A DNA stretch of 64,000 nt from Hymenolepis diminuta (taxonomy: Eukaryota; Platyhelminthes; Cestoda; Cyclophyllidea; Hymenolepididae), in NCBI GenBank assembly GCA_900708905.1, contig CAADRB010000006.1:1888767-1952766 (forward strand), in the 5' to 3' direction. Position 1 is the first letter of the stretch. The number at the start of each line of letters is the position of its first letter. Shown here piece after piece: positions 12,001-26,700 of this stretch. The notes under the pieces were generated by a model that saw only the letters and a program-made list of their open reading frames with translations, did not search any database and was not told where the DNA came from. A program made the position numbers and the translations under genes.

Positions 12001-14769
12001 CTACTAATGAAAATAGATATTATTTAACCAGCACTTAATTTTATGCTCCTATTTAATTTTGCCCATGATTCCCAATTCTGATTTATTATTGGGTGGTTCC
12101 GTCAGTCTGTGAGACCTTCGGAGAAAGAGAAGGAAAGACAGCTCGAATAAGTGAAAAGGGCTCAAGATATGATATTTCGAACTGAAACGAACTGCGCTCA
12201 TCCCGCAACTCCCGACGTCTCTCTCCAACCTGCCCATACCTGCCCTGCGGCTATTGAACCAGATTTCCCCTACCCCAACCTGTGCTACCCTTGGTGTCTA
12301 ATAAATAGCTCTTTAAATTGACCTCGGTTCTTCTGTCCGATCCCGGTGGATCTTATAATAATATATTCCTTTAAAGGAAGCTAAAAAGGGCAACTTCGAT
12401 AAATAAACGGTAAATCAAGGGGAGATAATAGCTTGAAGGAAAATGTCTGACAATAACGTTTTTCAGACGAAGAATGACTTTCTGTGACTGTCAAATTACT
12501 AGTTACTCACATTCTCTATGATAATATTTCAGTTATCGTCCACAAAGCCGTAATGATGCTTTTAGTCCCACTGACGCAAAATCCCTATCTGTGATGTCTA
12601 ACCGCATTTATCGATTCACCCCTTTCTATAAACGACCCGTTTCATTAAAAAAACACCTGTACTCATGTCTTCACGCGCCTCCTTTCCCAAGCGACTCATA
12701 AATTGTCCCTAATCGCACGCAGACACACGTGCCAGTTACCAGCTTACTTGCTTGAATCCTCATCATCATGGTTTGTTCAATACAATTTGGCAACTCCTAG
12801 ACCGGTGACCTTGGTTCTAGTTAGCTCCAGCAATACGTTGTAACACAACCATTTTAGATTAAAATATTCTAAAGGGTCTTGCCTATGATGATTAGCAGAA
12901 AATTTAAATATTTTCTTAACTACCCATCCAAAACATGAAGGACGATTGATTTTTCAAATTGTATGTGAACTAATAAACTAACTAATAAATAAATTTAATA
13001 AAATTACTTTTGATATTAGATACATTGTCTAAGAAGTATATTTAGACAAATAGTTATTATGTGAACTTATTGAGGGAAATGTTACTTTAGTAAGAGATGA
13101 GACAGGGTAGGTCCTTGGCTTCTAAAATGACAGCACACCCAACAGCTAGAATATAGCAGCCCTATTTTATGGTCTGATGAGAGACGTTAAAAGATGTAAT
13201 AGAAAAGCTAGACGCAAAGGAAGTCTGCAGCACGGAGCATCAATACTGATAATAAAGTTGAGAGAGTCAGTTCTATTTTCTCACGTCATAAAGCTTAGTC
13301 TCAGGAAAATTTCCAAAACTGTTTAATTGCATGTTAGTATTTCCGGAAAGTATCCACACTGTTCTTAGGACAAAATGAAGCGCTTAGAAACTTTTCTAAT
13401 TATCTGTTCTCGGTAAAATTTAAATCAAATAAAAAAGGCTGTTAACAGTTAACTTAAGAAAGATATTTTATCCTGTGAAAAAATTCGCTCGTAATCTGGG
13501 CAGATAGTCGTACGATTTGAATTTTATTAAATCATTGCCTACATGTAGATTGATAAATATAAACAAAATATGTTGCAAAAGACTACAGTGGCAAATAAAT
13601 AAAGAAAGCCACAAAATATAATAATATAACCACAAAGTGTCAAAGTTAAAATAGCAATATTTTGAACGAAATATTGCAAACATGTTCAATGAAAGTAAAA
13701 CATTTATTTCCCCATGAATTCAAAATTTTTGAACATCAAAAAGCAAAAATACTTTTAACTTCATCTATGAAGAATAAATTTTCATCATTTCTATAAATTT
13801 CTTTTTTTAAAAATCTAAACACGATGTAATGCGCTTTGATTGTATGCTATTGACAGCTTTTAAGTAGGATGACGATTTTAAAATTTATTGAGCTATGTGT
13901 AAAAACAACTTCTATCTGCATCTTTCAAAATGGTAATTTAAATAACAATATCAGTTTTGATTATGAAGGTAAATTAAGACTGCTTAGTTTTTATTACTTA
14001 ATTCCCTTATAGACCACAAATTGAAACAGAATGAAGATGGTAAATTTTGACAAATTCTATGCAAAACCTATTCGATAAAGAAGAAACCATTATAATAGAG
14101 ATTTATAACTGGAATAATAGGTGCTCTTTGGTTTGAACTTATGCAGACTTTCCGTTCAGTTGTCGAAGACAAAATTTCTCCACACTGAGTTGTTATTGCT
14201 GACGGATGTGTCTACTATCTGCCAGGAGCCAGTTTACGTTGGTGAAAATCGCATATATGTGAACAGTGACTCTTGTCGACCTCAAATACCTTGTTTAACA
14301 TCCAAGAATTCTCATCATTGCAAAAATGTAAGAGATGTTATCCTTAAATTGTATGAAAATTTAGGTTTCATTTTGTCGAAGACGAATTTAAAGTGGATAA
14401 GTGGCTCACTGTAAAGCTGCCACCAAACCATCTTATCTTTGCCCTTTAATCTAAACTATATTAATCTATATGTGTTGTGTCAAGCCTCTGTCATTCTAGT
14501 CAAATCTAAATGAGTCAAAAACAGAAGTATTCTCTATTACCTTATTACTCTATTTTCTTACTAATTCCGTTTGAAAAGAATGGTTGTAGGATGAATTTTT
14601 TGCAATTGAGTATTTGTATGTTAACGTGCAAAACGAATATTATTACGAATAAAAACTGCTGGTGGCACGGAAAAATTAGTACTTTTAGCTTGACCTCTCA
14701 ACTGCGAAACGCAAGTGTTCTTTAGAATTTTTGTCCGTGCAATCAGTTACCGTTAAAGGCAACAGCGAT
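9084..14769. other. Intergenic region, no supported gene
   Basis: AT-rich DNA with only short open frames. A somewhat more GC-rich stretch at about 12040-12310 and the 97-codon frame at 14121-14414 were inspected and not recognised. The last few hundred bases probably hold the promoter and 5' UTR of the EF-hand gene. A 'ttctttag' at 14716-14724 is a possible cis- or trans-splice acceptor 45 bases before its ATG. Confidence 0.4.
9377..9382 (+). terminator. Candidate poly(A) signal for Frizzled gene
   Basis: AATAAA about 295 bases after the stop codon, in AT-rich DNA where such hexamers are frequent, so only weakly supported. Confidence 0.3.
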
Positions 14770-17700
14770 ATGGATCTCTTTGCGCCCCTGCTCAGACTCT
14801 TTGGTCCTCCATCTGCAATGGGTAGACATGGGGGATCTCTTCAAAATGCCCTCGCTTCTGGCTTCGGTGGTGCTCTTCTTGGAAGGTAGGACCATTTGAG
14901 TCTTTCATTATATATTATTATTACTAATTGCCAGCTTCCCATTTAAAATCTTTTTTTCTAAAAAGTGACAACTTATCAGTGTGATAACTTAAATAAGTAC
15001 CTCCCCATTTAAGAGTAAGTAATTGATCTTAATCCCCAAAAGAAATGAAAACATCATTAAGTGTTTGAGATGTATCTGTTCGCCTTCGTCTTTTCAAGCC
15101 TCACCGCATTGCATAAACTAGCCTTTGAAGGCCACTAGTATCGTAATATACTGCCTTGAGTTTTGCCCAATTATTTCTGATATTCTTTGCATTGATCTTG
15201 ACGCACATTCCTCTGCAATTGAATGGGTAATTTCTGAACTTCATAATGCCCCGATAACCTGATATGCATTTGTATTGTTCAAACTTCAAAGAACATAGAC
15301 AACCTCAAAAATAAATGCAACGTAGATTTATATATCACAAATTAGAGAACATTGTTAAAGAGCATCCATGATATATAATGGATCAAACCTACTTTTAGCT
15401 TTAGTTTCACCTTACGACTGGTTTTCAAAAAATGAGCGGCATGGTTTGTGCAGTCTTTACATACGTAATGTTACCAATCTGCTTTTGCAGTAATTTTATA
15501 GATTTTCCATTCGCGGTTGGCTATTGAGAGAACTTAAGCAATATCAAAGCCTTTTTATCTCACCTTGAAACTCTATAAACGGAAAGTTTAAGTTGTGTTG
15601 TTATTTTTTTCAACAAAATGATAGAATTGCATAAAAAATTTTCAGATTATTTATTATTAAATCATTTGATTTAAATAATAATTGATTTCCGTTTGTCGAA
15701 TTAAAAAAAATTGTTGCAAGGTCTCATTCGGGTCAATTTATTTTTTAGGTCAGGCACAAATATGTATATATATTGATATCTTTTATATTAATACCAATAT
15801 AGAAAAGTACTATAATTTTCAATCATAAGTTTTAATTTGAACAGGTGAAATTCCAAAAGAGTTAAGTAGGAGTTGAACGAGGGGGAGGGGGGGGGGAGGT
15901 TATAGAAATGGTGTAATGAGCTCAAATTGTCAGGACTCATACTAAATTTTACACCTGTAATTATTACATTGCCCACTTCCTCTCAAAGAATAAAAATCAT
16001 TTTGTAAAGTTTAAACTTTCCAAAGCCCAATTATCATATGCTGATCCTCTAATGTCTTTGTGAAATACGTTATTTAGGGTTTTTTAATTCAAGTTATTGG
16101 CTGGTCACACCACCTAGATTCAGGTGGACATTCTTGCAGTCATGAAGATGTAGGTGAGATAATAAACAGCAAATTAAAGAGAGTAATTTTTGCTAAACTA
16201 CACTGTTATCAGTATATTCTACTGGAAGAGGTTAATCTTATTGATTTTATTGACAAATAATACCTTTTTTATAAATTTAATTTAAATAAAATATAGAGAA
16301 CCACTTATGTTTGCCTACTGTGGGCCGAAAATAATATTTCTATTAATATTACACGGCTTTGAGACGTTGATGGGAGTTAAAGAACGGGTGCTGTAAAATC
16401 AACTTCTGAAAAATAACCAGCAATTTTTGTGTTAAAATGCGAAACTTTCAACTGGCCACTCATCGACAGAAATAAGTGAAAGTATGAAAAATTTGTTTCA
16501 TAAGATGGTAATTTTTCTTAGGCTGGAGTAATCATGTGTCACTTTTTGTTGAATCCGACAAGAATTGAAAAAAAGGATGATATTAGAATTTTTAATAGAG
16601 GTTATTATGACGCTTCTATTTAACTTCAATATTCACAAATCTAATTAAAATATGAGGAAAGAGTAAGCTGCGCCATTGCCTAATTTTTATGGCACTGAGA
16701 GAATGTGATATTTTATGTTCCCCATTTCCATATTTTTGAACACTCCCCGAGATAACTGGAAAGACACACACATGTGCGCTTTCGTGAGGGTTTGCCATAT
16801 TGGTTTCCATTTGAGGAGGGCGTCTCTTGATTAATGCTTTCTAAGATCGTTTTTATAGGAATAATTGTTTTATTATGTACTTATTATGTACTGCCATACA
16901 TTGACACAATATTTCAAATGTGAGTAAAATGTATAAAAAATGGTGAATAATTACATATAGCTAATTACCTAATTATTAACATTTTCATGACAATTCAAAA
17001 ATAAATTTTTGAGGTTTTAATAAAAAAAGCTCCTGAGTAAAGTAACAACAAACCAGTCCTCTGAGGTATTAAATGGGAAGGGATCATGAAGTCTGGGCAT
17101 TAAGAGCATTACTTAATTTGAATTTTGAAAGTATTGATTTGACACTATTCACACAAAGGATACGGTTCTATTTATTGGGTTCTTTGTCCATTATTTCAAT
17201 ATTCGTCTTCTTGGATCCTGATTGCGTTTATGTCCACCATATTCAGAGCTTGCTAATTAGTTGATTTAATTGGTTGATTGGTCATACCACCTTGAGTAGT
17301 TAGTAAATTCGTACAACCATGAGCTGTAGATGAGATTAGCAGAGACATTTTAAAACCGTCAAAACTCACTGGAGTTTAGTATAATCCTTTGACTGAAATG
17401 AATCGGAAATTAAATTCGTTATCTTTACTTAGTTTATTTTCTCAAAGGTTGCTGTCAACGCTAAACAACCGATTCAAAATCATTCATTTAATTTTCAAAA
17501 CTAATAAGAAAGATCGTTTTAAATAATAATCTTGTTAAGGATATATTTACTAAGATAAATGACCTTAATTTTTTACTTTAGCACACCATCATGTATGAGG
17601 AGAGTAAATAAAAGGGTGTTGCCTGATTAACGTCTTACTTATACTATTAAGAAAGGTAGATTCAATTTGTGCATCTCATAGTCCCTATCAGTAGAGATTT

Positions 17701-20700
17701 ATCAAATCTCATTTTGATAATTTCACGTTCAAGGCTTGAAAAATGATCTGGATGTCGCCCGGTCATATATCAGAGAGATCAATTAAGATTACATTTAAGG
17801 ACTCGAGTCGATGTGGTAGATGTAAACTCGTCAATATTTCAAAAAATTATAAAGGTTTTGATCCCTTACATTATTTGCGTATTAGGTAAAGAATTTTAAA
17901 ATTTCGCTTTATGCTATTATAAATTTGCAATATTTAATACTTTCTTCTCAATCTAGAAGTTAATTACAGTCTGTCTTTTCTTTTAGCCATTAAATCAAAC
18001 ATTTTGGATCTATTTTCTTTACTTTATTAATGAAATCTACGACGCACATAAATTGTCACTATTAAAAACCCATCTGGAAATTTTTAAATTTCATTTTAAA
18101 CTTTCTTTTAATCACCAGTAAAAATTATCAAATTGTTGAACTTATAAGATTATATATACTCAGTATAGAAAACTTGTATTTGTCTCACACTTCTATCACG
18201 AAGATGCGCAAAAACCTTGTATTACTGAAAACTTCGAAGCAAATCTTCTAAAAAAGGATTCTTGATAAAAGACCTAAAACTTGTAAGTGCGCATTAAAAA
18301 GCCCCTCTCAAGTTGAAATTCTCACGTATAAATCTTTAAACATCGAAGATGCTATGTGATTTGGTCATTCGCATTTTGGCAGAAAGGGGTTTTGGTTAGC
18401 CATGTCCGGTCGTTTTCTGCTTTACTTCAGAGCCTATGAAGAAGACCCACAAGATGAAGAAGAGGAAGAGGAATCGAAAGACGGGTAAGATTATTTCATG
18501 TTATCCTATACTAAAATGGTTACCTCCTTAGTTTGATAAGATATATTATTTCTAATCGATTATCATGATACTTGGCCTATTTTGTTTTACCTTGTAATTT
18601 CCTATCATGACTGATAATTGTTATTCATTTAAATATTTGTATGCCATCTATCATCAAATATTTATTGACTAATGCAACTTTCGTCCCAACCAATACTTCT
18701 TCGTAGAAGTATATACAACGTGTGATTATCAATATTCGGTTCTATTTTTTGTATTCATGCAACGCATTCGAAATCTCATAAAATTCTCTGAAATTTTATT
18801 TTGTAGCCATCGCATTCCTATTATTTTTATTATTTATCCAAAAAGAGTTAAAAATTAACGATAAATATGCTCACTTCCTTAAGAAATTCATTATTTCCTT
18901 GAATTGTGCGCTATTCCATAATTAGGGGTTATGAGAAAACTCTCATCATGGGAAAGTAATAATGTGTCTTACTGAAAGTTATTATCTGAACATACTGAGA
19001 CACCCAATTCGAGGTTCAGTATTAATAATTAACTATTATTTTGATTTGTATTAATTGGTACATTTCTATTTTAGGGCAGTATGTGGATCGCCACAAGCTG
19101 CAGGAAACATTGGGTATGATTCTTAGAAGAGCACATTAGATTGACAATTGAAATGTTAACAGTTTTCAGAAAAATATTAAACAATTCTTACCTTGTATGT
19201 GTGACAAAAGCATATAAAACACTGTAGTTTTATTTATAACAAATTAATCCTGTGATATAAAATATGCTTTCAGATTTTAAATCTTTCCAAAAAATATTAT
19301 GTCGCGGATCTCAAACAGAGTTTATGAATGCTTACTGGATGTTCAGAGTATTAAGCTGCTAACCGTAACCCAACCATTCTATACCGTCAACATGTCAGCC
19401 CGTATCCACGAAGTGTTGGAAGACAAGACAATAATTGAATACGTTTTTATGGGTTAGATACGGAAAGGAATGTCCTTAGGAATTTTGATTACAATGTAAA
19501 AATTTACCGGATAGCCACCCTTGATTGAGTTCAGCCAACGCGTAAAGTGCAAGAGACCGTATAATTATTGAAGAGGTCACAATCGACTTGAATCACTACA
19601 AGATTTTACAACTGTATTTTTGGTTCTTTTAAGCGTCATCTACATGTTATTTTCTTAAGAGTGGGGATCAAGAAAGAACATATGTTTCCACACAAATTTC
19701 TGACAAATTTTCCAGCAAACGCTCTCCATTGCCGTGTTCTACATTCTTAACTCGTGTATTACTAATTTAAGAAATCGACTACTTCAGATGCAACCACAGG
19801 GTGTATTTTGCTAAATTAATCCCATTTTTCTCAACATGCGTTGTTAGTACATTGAATTGTCTTCAAAATATAGCACTGTTTCTGCATTTCTTGGAATCTT
19901 TATCCTGATACTAATCACCACTTTACCTTGTATTCAGCTTTCCTGATTTCCAGTTTTTTGTTATTGTCTTTGCTCATGACAATACAAAAAAGCATTTGAG
20001 AAAGCATTTGAATTAACAAACAGTAAACAGGTTCAACAAGAAACAAAATGGGAGATTAGATCATGAACAGTAGTGAGATTTAAACATCAGGATTCCAATA
20101 ATATTTGAATTATTGAAATATTATTCTCATACAAAATATAACTCATGGTGTAATGCTCTAATTAAATTATTAGGTTCATGAATAAGACTGTGTTCCGACA
20201 TTCTGAGTTTTTGGCCTATTAATTTAATTCAAATCTGGTCACATTTCAGTTTATTTATATCCTCTTAGAGTCTCAAGCAGGTAGATGAGAGTAGCGACAT
20301 TTTTAACCTTTCAGTTTTCCCAGTAAATCTTTTCAGGCAAAATCACGCCTTTTTCTTATTGCTACTTGGCTTGAATTAAGGTAACTTGGGAAGATGACAA
20401 CTTAGCTAGGGTCCCTGACAATAGATCTCTAAGCCGCCTCTCTTTCACAGAAAATTATTTGGGGAGTAATTATTAAGAACAATATCCCACATGTCTGACT
20501 TTGAAAGAGGGAAGATTGTTAAAGGTCAAAATTCAATTAGCCTGTTAAATTACAAAATATCAAGTAATCGCACTTATCTAACCATACAAAAATAATATTT
20601 GATGTTTCTCTTTGCTAATTAAGTGCACAAAGCACATACAGATTTACTTAGTTTGCCATGATTCTTAGTCTCCATTGATGCAATTTCCATAAATCTCTCT

Positions 20701-23700
20701 GATGTATCAAAGCTCGGTCACACAAATTAGCTTCTTCACTTATTTCTTCCTTACTAAAAATATCACTTGCAGAAAGGTTTACAATATCACTTAAACTGAG
20801 AGCACTGGCACTTAGGAAGGTTTTAACTTTACGGTTTATTTCAAACGCAGATTTGTGCCTGAGCTTACTTCACAACTGGCTTCCAGTTTGATTGGCGGCA
20901 GTGGAAGTAGTAGAAAGTAAGATACTTCTGTATTGTGTTTAATCTAATTTCAGAGATCACTGAATTTAAAAAATCCTGAGTATGAGTTTCTTTTACATCT
21001 TAATCCCAAATTTATGCCAATTTTAAATGAATTTTCCTTGATTTATTATAATTTTCTTCACTTTCTTTTTTCCAACATTATTAAATCTTTCCTATCCACT
21101 GATATATCGAAGTTAAAAATACTTTTATCATTATTAATGTATTTTGAAAATCGTAAATACTTAAAAAAGTGAAGCGCAATGTATTACAAGATACAATTAA
21201 CTTATTATCTATAAAAATCATTTTCATTTTATTGACATTATTTTTTAAAATCATACGTTCCTTAATTTTAATATTATAATATCATTAAAATAAAATTTCT
21301 TTTAGCGGAGGGCAGGATATGTTAGGTCACTTGATCGATATTGCTGCCAAAACAATGTAAGACCTTAGATACCCATAACGAACTTTACTTAACGAACTGC
21401 TCAACAACCTACCGACTAACCAACTGCTTTAACTCTAGAATCATTTTTAGCAACTTAACTCATAATTATAAATATTTTACAATTTTATATGTTTTCATTA
21501 TTATTTATTATATCAGTTCATTTTGTGGTAATTATCGTCGTGTTTTTAGTGATACACTGTTTTGATTGAAGAGGGACTTTAATTCTAAATTGTATACCAT
21601 TAATGTAACTGATCATTAAAAGTGCTAATTGAAAGGAGATATCGTTATCATTGCGAAAGAAGGTGAGCATAAAGAGGAATTTACATAACCAAAACTGCCA
21701 ATGCACAGTGATTTGTAATGGAGAGGGAATTCATTTTTCTTTTGCGGGTGATATCAGAAAAAGAAATAAACTGTCTGATGTTCACTGTGCCATTAGTATT
21801 GCGCAAATGATTAGCATATCCCGCTGCTAACGATGGTGTTCACGTTAATAAGCTGAAAATTGGAAGTCCTGTAGTCAAGTTGTTTAAATATTAGTCTTCA
21901 TACTTCTAAGTGTGGAGTCGAAATAAAGATTGAGTGAGTACTTTTTATTGATAGGAAAGTAGGACTGCCGCCTGAAGGTTTGATTTTAATAGAATGTTAA
22001 AAAACAGTCGACTTAAATCGAAGTCCACCAAATGGATAAAGCAAATACAGTGAGAGGACGATCACCTACGAAAGTTGTCATTTATTTGATAGGCGAGGGC
22101 TTTATTAATACTTACAAAATTGTCAGCAGAGAACTATGCAATCTAACAAGATATTACTCACATTGTAATTAAGCATGCATAGACATTGTGAGGAACATAA
22201 TAATAACAACAAACTGGGTGGCTGATTTTAACTTACATATGTCAAATTTGTTTAGGTTTTTAAGGGATATTTCTCACTTCCATTCTGTTTGTCATTTCAG
22301 TAGGTACCCTTTTGAGATGTATTCAGGCGCAATTATTCACTCTCTATGCTTTCGTGCTATGCAAAAAAGATTGCGTGAATTAAATCCAAGAGTTCATGCC
22401 AGTAAAGTCGTAACAATTTTGATAACAGCAATAGAGATTAATTACACTGAGACTATAATGTGTTTGCTCTACAACTGCCTTATACTTAGTTTTATTACAT
22501 GCTTAATAGCTAATTATGAGTTTTGCTTAAAAAGATTAAAAAGACGTAAGTAGCTGGTTAATGTTGAAGCTTATTCTTAATTTCTACAGATTTGGAGGGA
22601 ATGTTCAAATGCCGAACATAAATGATGTTAATGGGTAAGTGTTATGATCCTCGGATGCCTAGCTCTATAATAGATAACACGTAAGCTTGATTTGCGTAAA
22701 TTTTGCACTATTTTTAGCTATTGTAAAAAGCACCAAATCCACCATTTTAGCATGACCAAGACACCGAAATCTTATTTGGTTGGCCATTTCTGAGGCCACT
22801 GAACTGTTGATGAGTATATTTTATGAAAATGTAACAGTTTTTCTTGGACGTATAGCTGCCACTATTCTGTGCTCGTCTTACGTAAAAATGCGCAAATAAA
22901 TCAGATTATTCTCATTGTAGAATAATGACTTATTATTAATATTATATTTTAAACTGTAGTGGGAGTGGATTTGTTGATTCAATACTTTCAATATTTGATT
23001 CAAACCATGATGGACTTCTAACCAGATTGGAAGCCAAGAAAGCTGCGTCGCAGTTTGACATTGGATCTCGTGAGCTGAAGGTAATATAAATTCTCACACA
23101 AATATCTTTTTTGATTATATATATTTTCATAAGGATTTAACGATCCACAGTTTATTTTTAAGAAAAAACCAGTAGTGTTAATAATCCACGATATATAAAC
23201 ATATACATATTGAGAGAAGTGTGCTAAAACTAGATCACAATTATTTATTGTTAGTAGTGTCACTTATCGTTCTAAATGAGGATTACATAAGCGTTCTGAA
23301 ATAATAAATAACATTTCAAACGTTTCTTCCATTTCTAAAGTGCATTTCATGAATATTTTTGCGGTCATTGTGTCGTTACCTTATTCAAAGCTGATTCTAT
23401 TATCATGATTCTGAATAATAAGCACGTTTTGGAGTATTGCGCTCGTTGAAACCTACGAATAAAATTTCAAAATTTTTTATCTAACATTATAATGGTCATT
23501 TTATCGGAATTTATGCTTATGCATAATAGGACGAGCACAATGCAATTCAGACAATTTTAAGCAGTTAAATGATTTCGTCGTTCATGCATCAAAGTACTTT
23601 TTGCTTTATGGTGACGACCCATTGTTAGAGAATACCAATTTCCAAAGTGTATCAATGACAACTTTTGCCAATTTTAATGAGTTTAATATAGACATGGTTT

Positions 23701-26700
23701 GCAATATTGATTGGCTGTTAGAAACAAAGGTCTAAATAAAAATTTATGATATATTTTTATGTACTTTATAAAAAATTTACTCAGTGAAATGTACCGAAGT
23801 TCATCGATAATATAGCTACCTCATTTCCACTCGTGTTTTATTTTATATCAGTTACTAAATATTTTTTCTGGCATTAGTTTAACATTAAGCTTTAATAACA
23901 GTATATCATGTCTATTTCTGGTAGTTAAAGAGAATTATTTTGCATATCCCTGTATTAGAACCTAAAATATTTTGCTGTGAAAGCATTTTTTCGTAAATAA
24001 TGGTATTTGATACCGAGTTTAAATAACTGAGACAAAGAGCAAAAAATAAAATTTTCTCAAAAGTCTTTCGGTTTTCCATTAAGCATATATCCGAAAAGAA
24101 CTGCACCGTGAGTAAATCTAAGATTACATAGTTAAGAATAAATTAGAATTGGGTTAAAATCGATAAATTTAAACTCTGGTTATTCTAAATTGCATTAGAT
24201 TTAGTTATAATGTCCACAAACAATGGGAATCACATAACCGATATTTAATAAGCGTCAATAAAGATTATATCAATAACTTAATACCTCTTAAACCGTGACT
24301 TCCCGATCTTCATATTTTAACGATTGTTTTAACCCATGTGATTAATTTAAAACAAACAGGTTTATAAAACCAGATTGACTAATCAGAGAGTTTTTGGAGA
24401 AAATGTTTCTCCACTTTTAACCAAAAAGTTAAATGTCCCAAGCGTAAATTAAACACTTGGATGTAAGACATAATTTGTTTGCAAGCATACTAATTATTTC
24501 CTTAAAAGGGCAATTGTCACAGTGTTATTAGGTAGCAACTTTATACGATATAATTAAAACTTTCAACTGATTATTATAACCAAATCAAGCATTAAATCAA
24601 AACATCAACTTTTAGGATATATTAAAGGGGCTAAATTGTGATAAAAAAACCGAGGAAGTTGCCCTCAGTTCACTGAGTGATCAAATCAAACTCATTTGTG
24701 TGGAAAAATTCAAGTAAGCCTTATTATTTTAAATTTTAATACTTTAAATTTTTCATCTGAATAATTCCCTTTTAGCAAAGTACCGCAGGGAAAACGATTA
24801 ATTCAATAAGATTGCACTGAATAAATTGTTTTATACGCATTATTGGTTTGAGGCCTTTTGAAATAAAACACTCTCTAATGTCATTTAGTTGTACGTATTC
24901 GATTTGGCAGATTATAAACAAAAAGACAAATTCAGTAAAACTAATGTAAATAAGATGGCCTTGTTTTAAAATTGTTCTTACAGCTTTCATGAACTTCTAT
25001 GTAAGGATAAGTAGTAGAAATGTGCTATCAGTACTTCTGAAAGAACGAAATTGATGTCTGTCCTATGAATAAAATTGTCATAGATAGAAGAATGAAGCGG
25101 GGTCTGCTAGGACAAAATCTGTGAAGTTTGACAGCTAGATCCAACTGATAAGCAATTTGATAAACTGTTTAACGAACTTATATTTTTGCACTCAGCTAAG
25201 TTAAATATGTCTTAGTTAATATTAACCAGTTCTTTTTGAGAATAAGTAAAAAATCAATCAAAACAACATGACCAGCTACTTAATTTAGTCGAATCAGTCA
25301 AAAAGCTCTGTACATCGCGGATGTGAAATCATTTGGGAATCACGGGCTTAAATCTACAAATGTATACTTTTGGGGTAATTTGGCATGACGGATTGATCTA
25401 CACCTATTAAGTGAAATGTGAACTGATGTAATTTAAATGAATTATGCTCTATTTGCTGCATTAAAATTTTTCCCGCTTCTTGTAGGCCTGTGTTGAGTTA
25501 TTAAGACTACTTTACTGAATCTTGTAATTAGATGTTATCTCATGATTGAAAACAGTTCAGATAATACTTCCGGGAGAATAGCTGTATTTCAATTTAGACT
25601 GCTTCTTCGAGCAATTTTACTTCGAAAATTTTAATCAACTTTTATTTTCTAAAAGAATTTTAAACTTTGAGTATGAATTAAATAATTGAACTTGCCGCCT
25701 GTACTGCTTGAACCTGATTCCTGATTGCTTCGATTATATATGATATGTACATCTTGAGTTTTGAATCTTCTTTTTGTTCCCACAATTTCTGAGCGTTTTT
25801 TAGAGAAATTGATTCCAAATTAAATTTACTTGAAAAACATTTCATGACCTTTATTAGCGTTTCGTCATTTACTTTTTTCGCAGGTGTTTAGATGCTTCTA
25901 ATCAAAAGTAAATTGTAAGGTTTTCTCTGTTAGTAAAATGCTTTGACGCAAATTAAATTTAGACCATTTACTTTTAAACCGATGAATATTTCTCTATGTA
26001 AAAAGTTTAGGTCCCATAGAGAGACGATTATAGCGAATATTTTTAGACAGAATGAGTTCCAGCCATCAGCCTTCAACCACGGATATAGAGAAATCTGACT
26101 TAAGTTATAGCAGCTACTCCTCAGCCGTCGCTCTTCATAGGGCAACACTGCTGATTAAAGCTTAATAAATGCTCATTTAAATGTATTTCGGTATTTCTAA
26201 TAATTGACGGCTGTAAATGATTCTGCTCTGCCTCGAATGGTAATCATAAATAATCAACGAGCCTATTCAGCTCTGCTAGTTTAAACCTTAATTTGCATTA
26301 TTGCTTTAAAGCTTAGTTAAAAGTAAGAGTGGTGTTACCATACAATATTTTAGCTCGGGCAAAGTTTAAATACGCTTTCTCCACCTGTCCAACAAGCTAG
26401 ATACGGTTGGTGAAATATGAGAGCATGAAAATGTAGATGAGTAGAAAATCAACTTATCGGCATCACCCAGGCTACCGATCCTCCATCAAAATGAAATTCA
26501 TTAAGGTCATACAAGTATAAAAAATAAAGAAATGCGAATTTAAGGTCAGGTTACTAAGTTAAGTTCTCCTCTACAATATTGCAATCTTAGTACTTAATAC
26601 TCCAGATAACAACACTATTGAAATCTCGGCATTCTCCCGCCAAATTCAAATTTTTAATATAAGCATTACCTTTTATTATACACAACCAGAACAACAATGA

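Noticed and set aside
22188..22553. 121-codon plus-strand frame inside EF-hand gene intron 5
   Set aside because: Composition is typical of translated AT-rich DNA, there are no motifs, and it lies within a well-supported intron.
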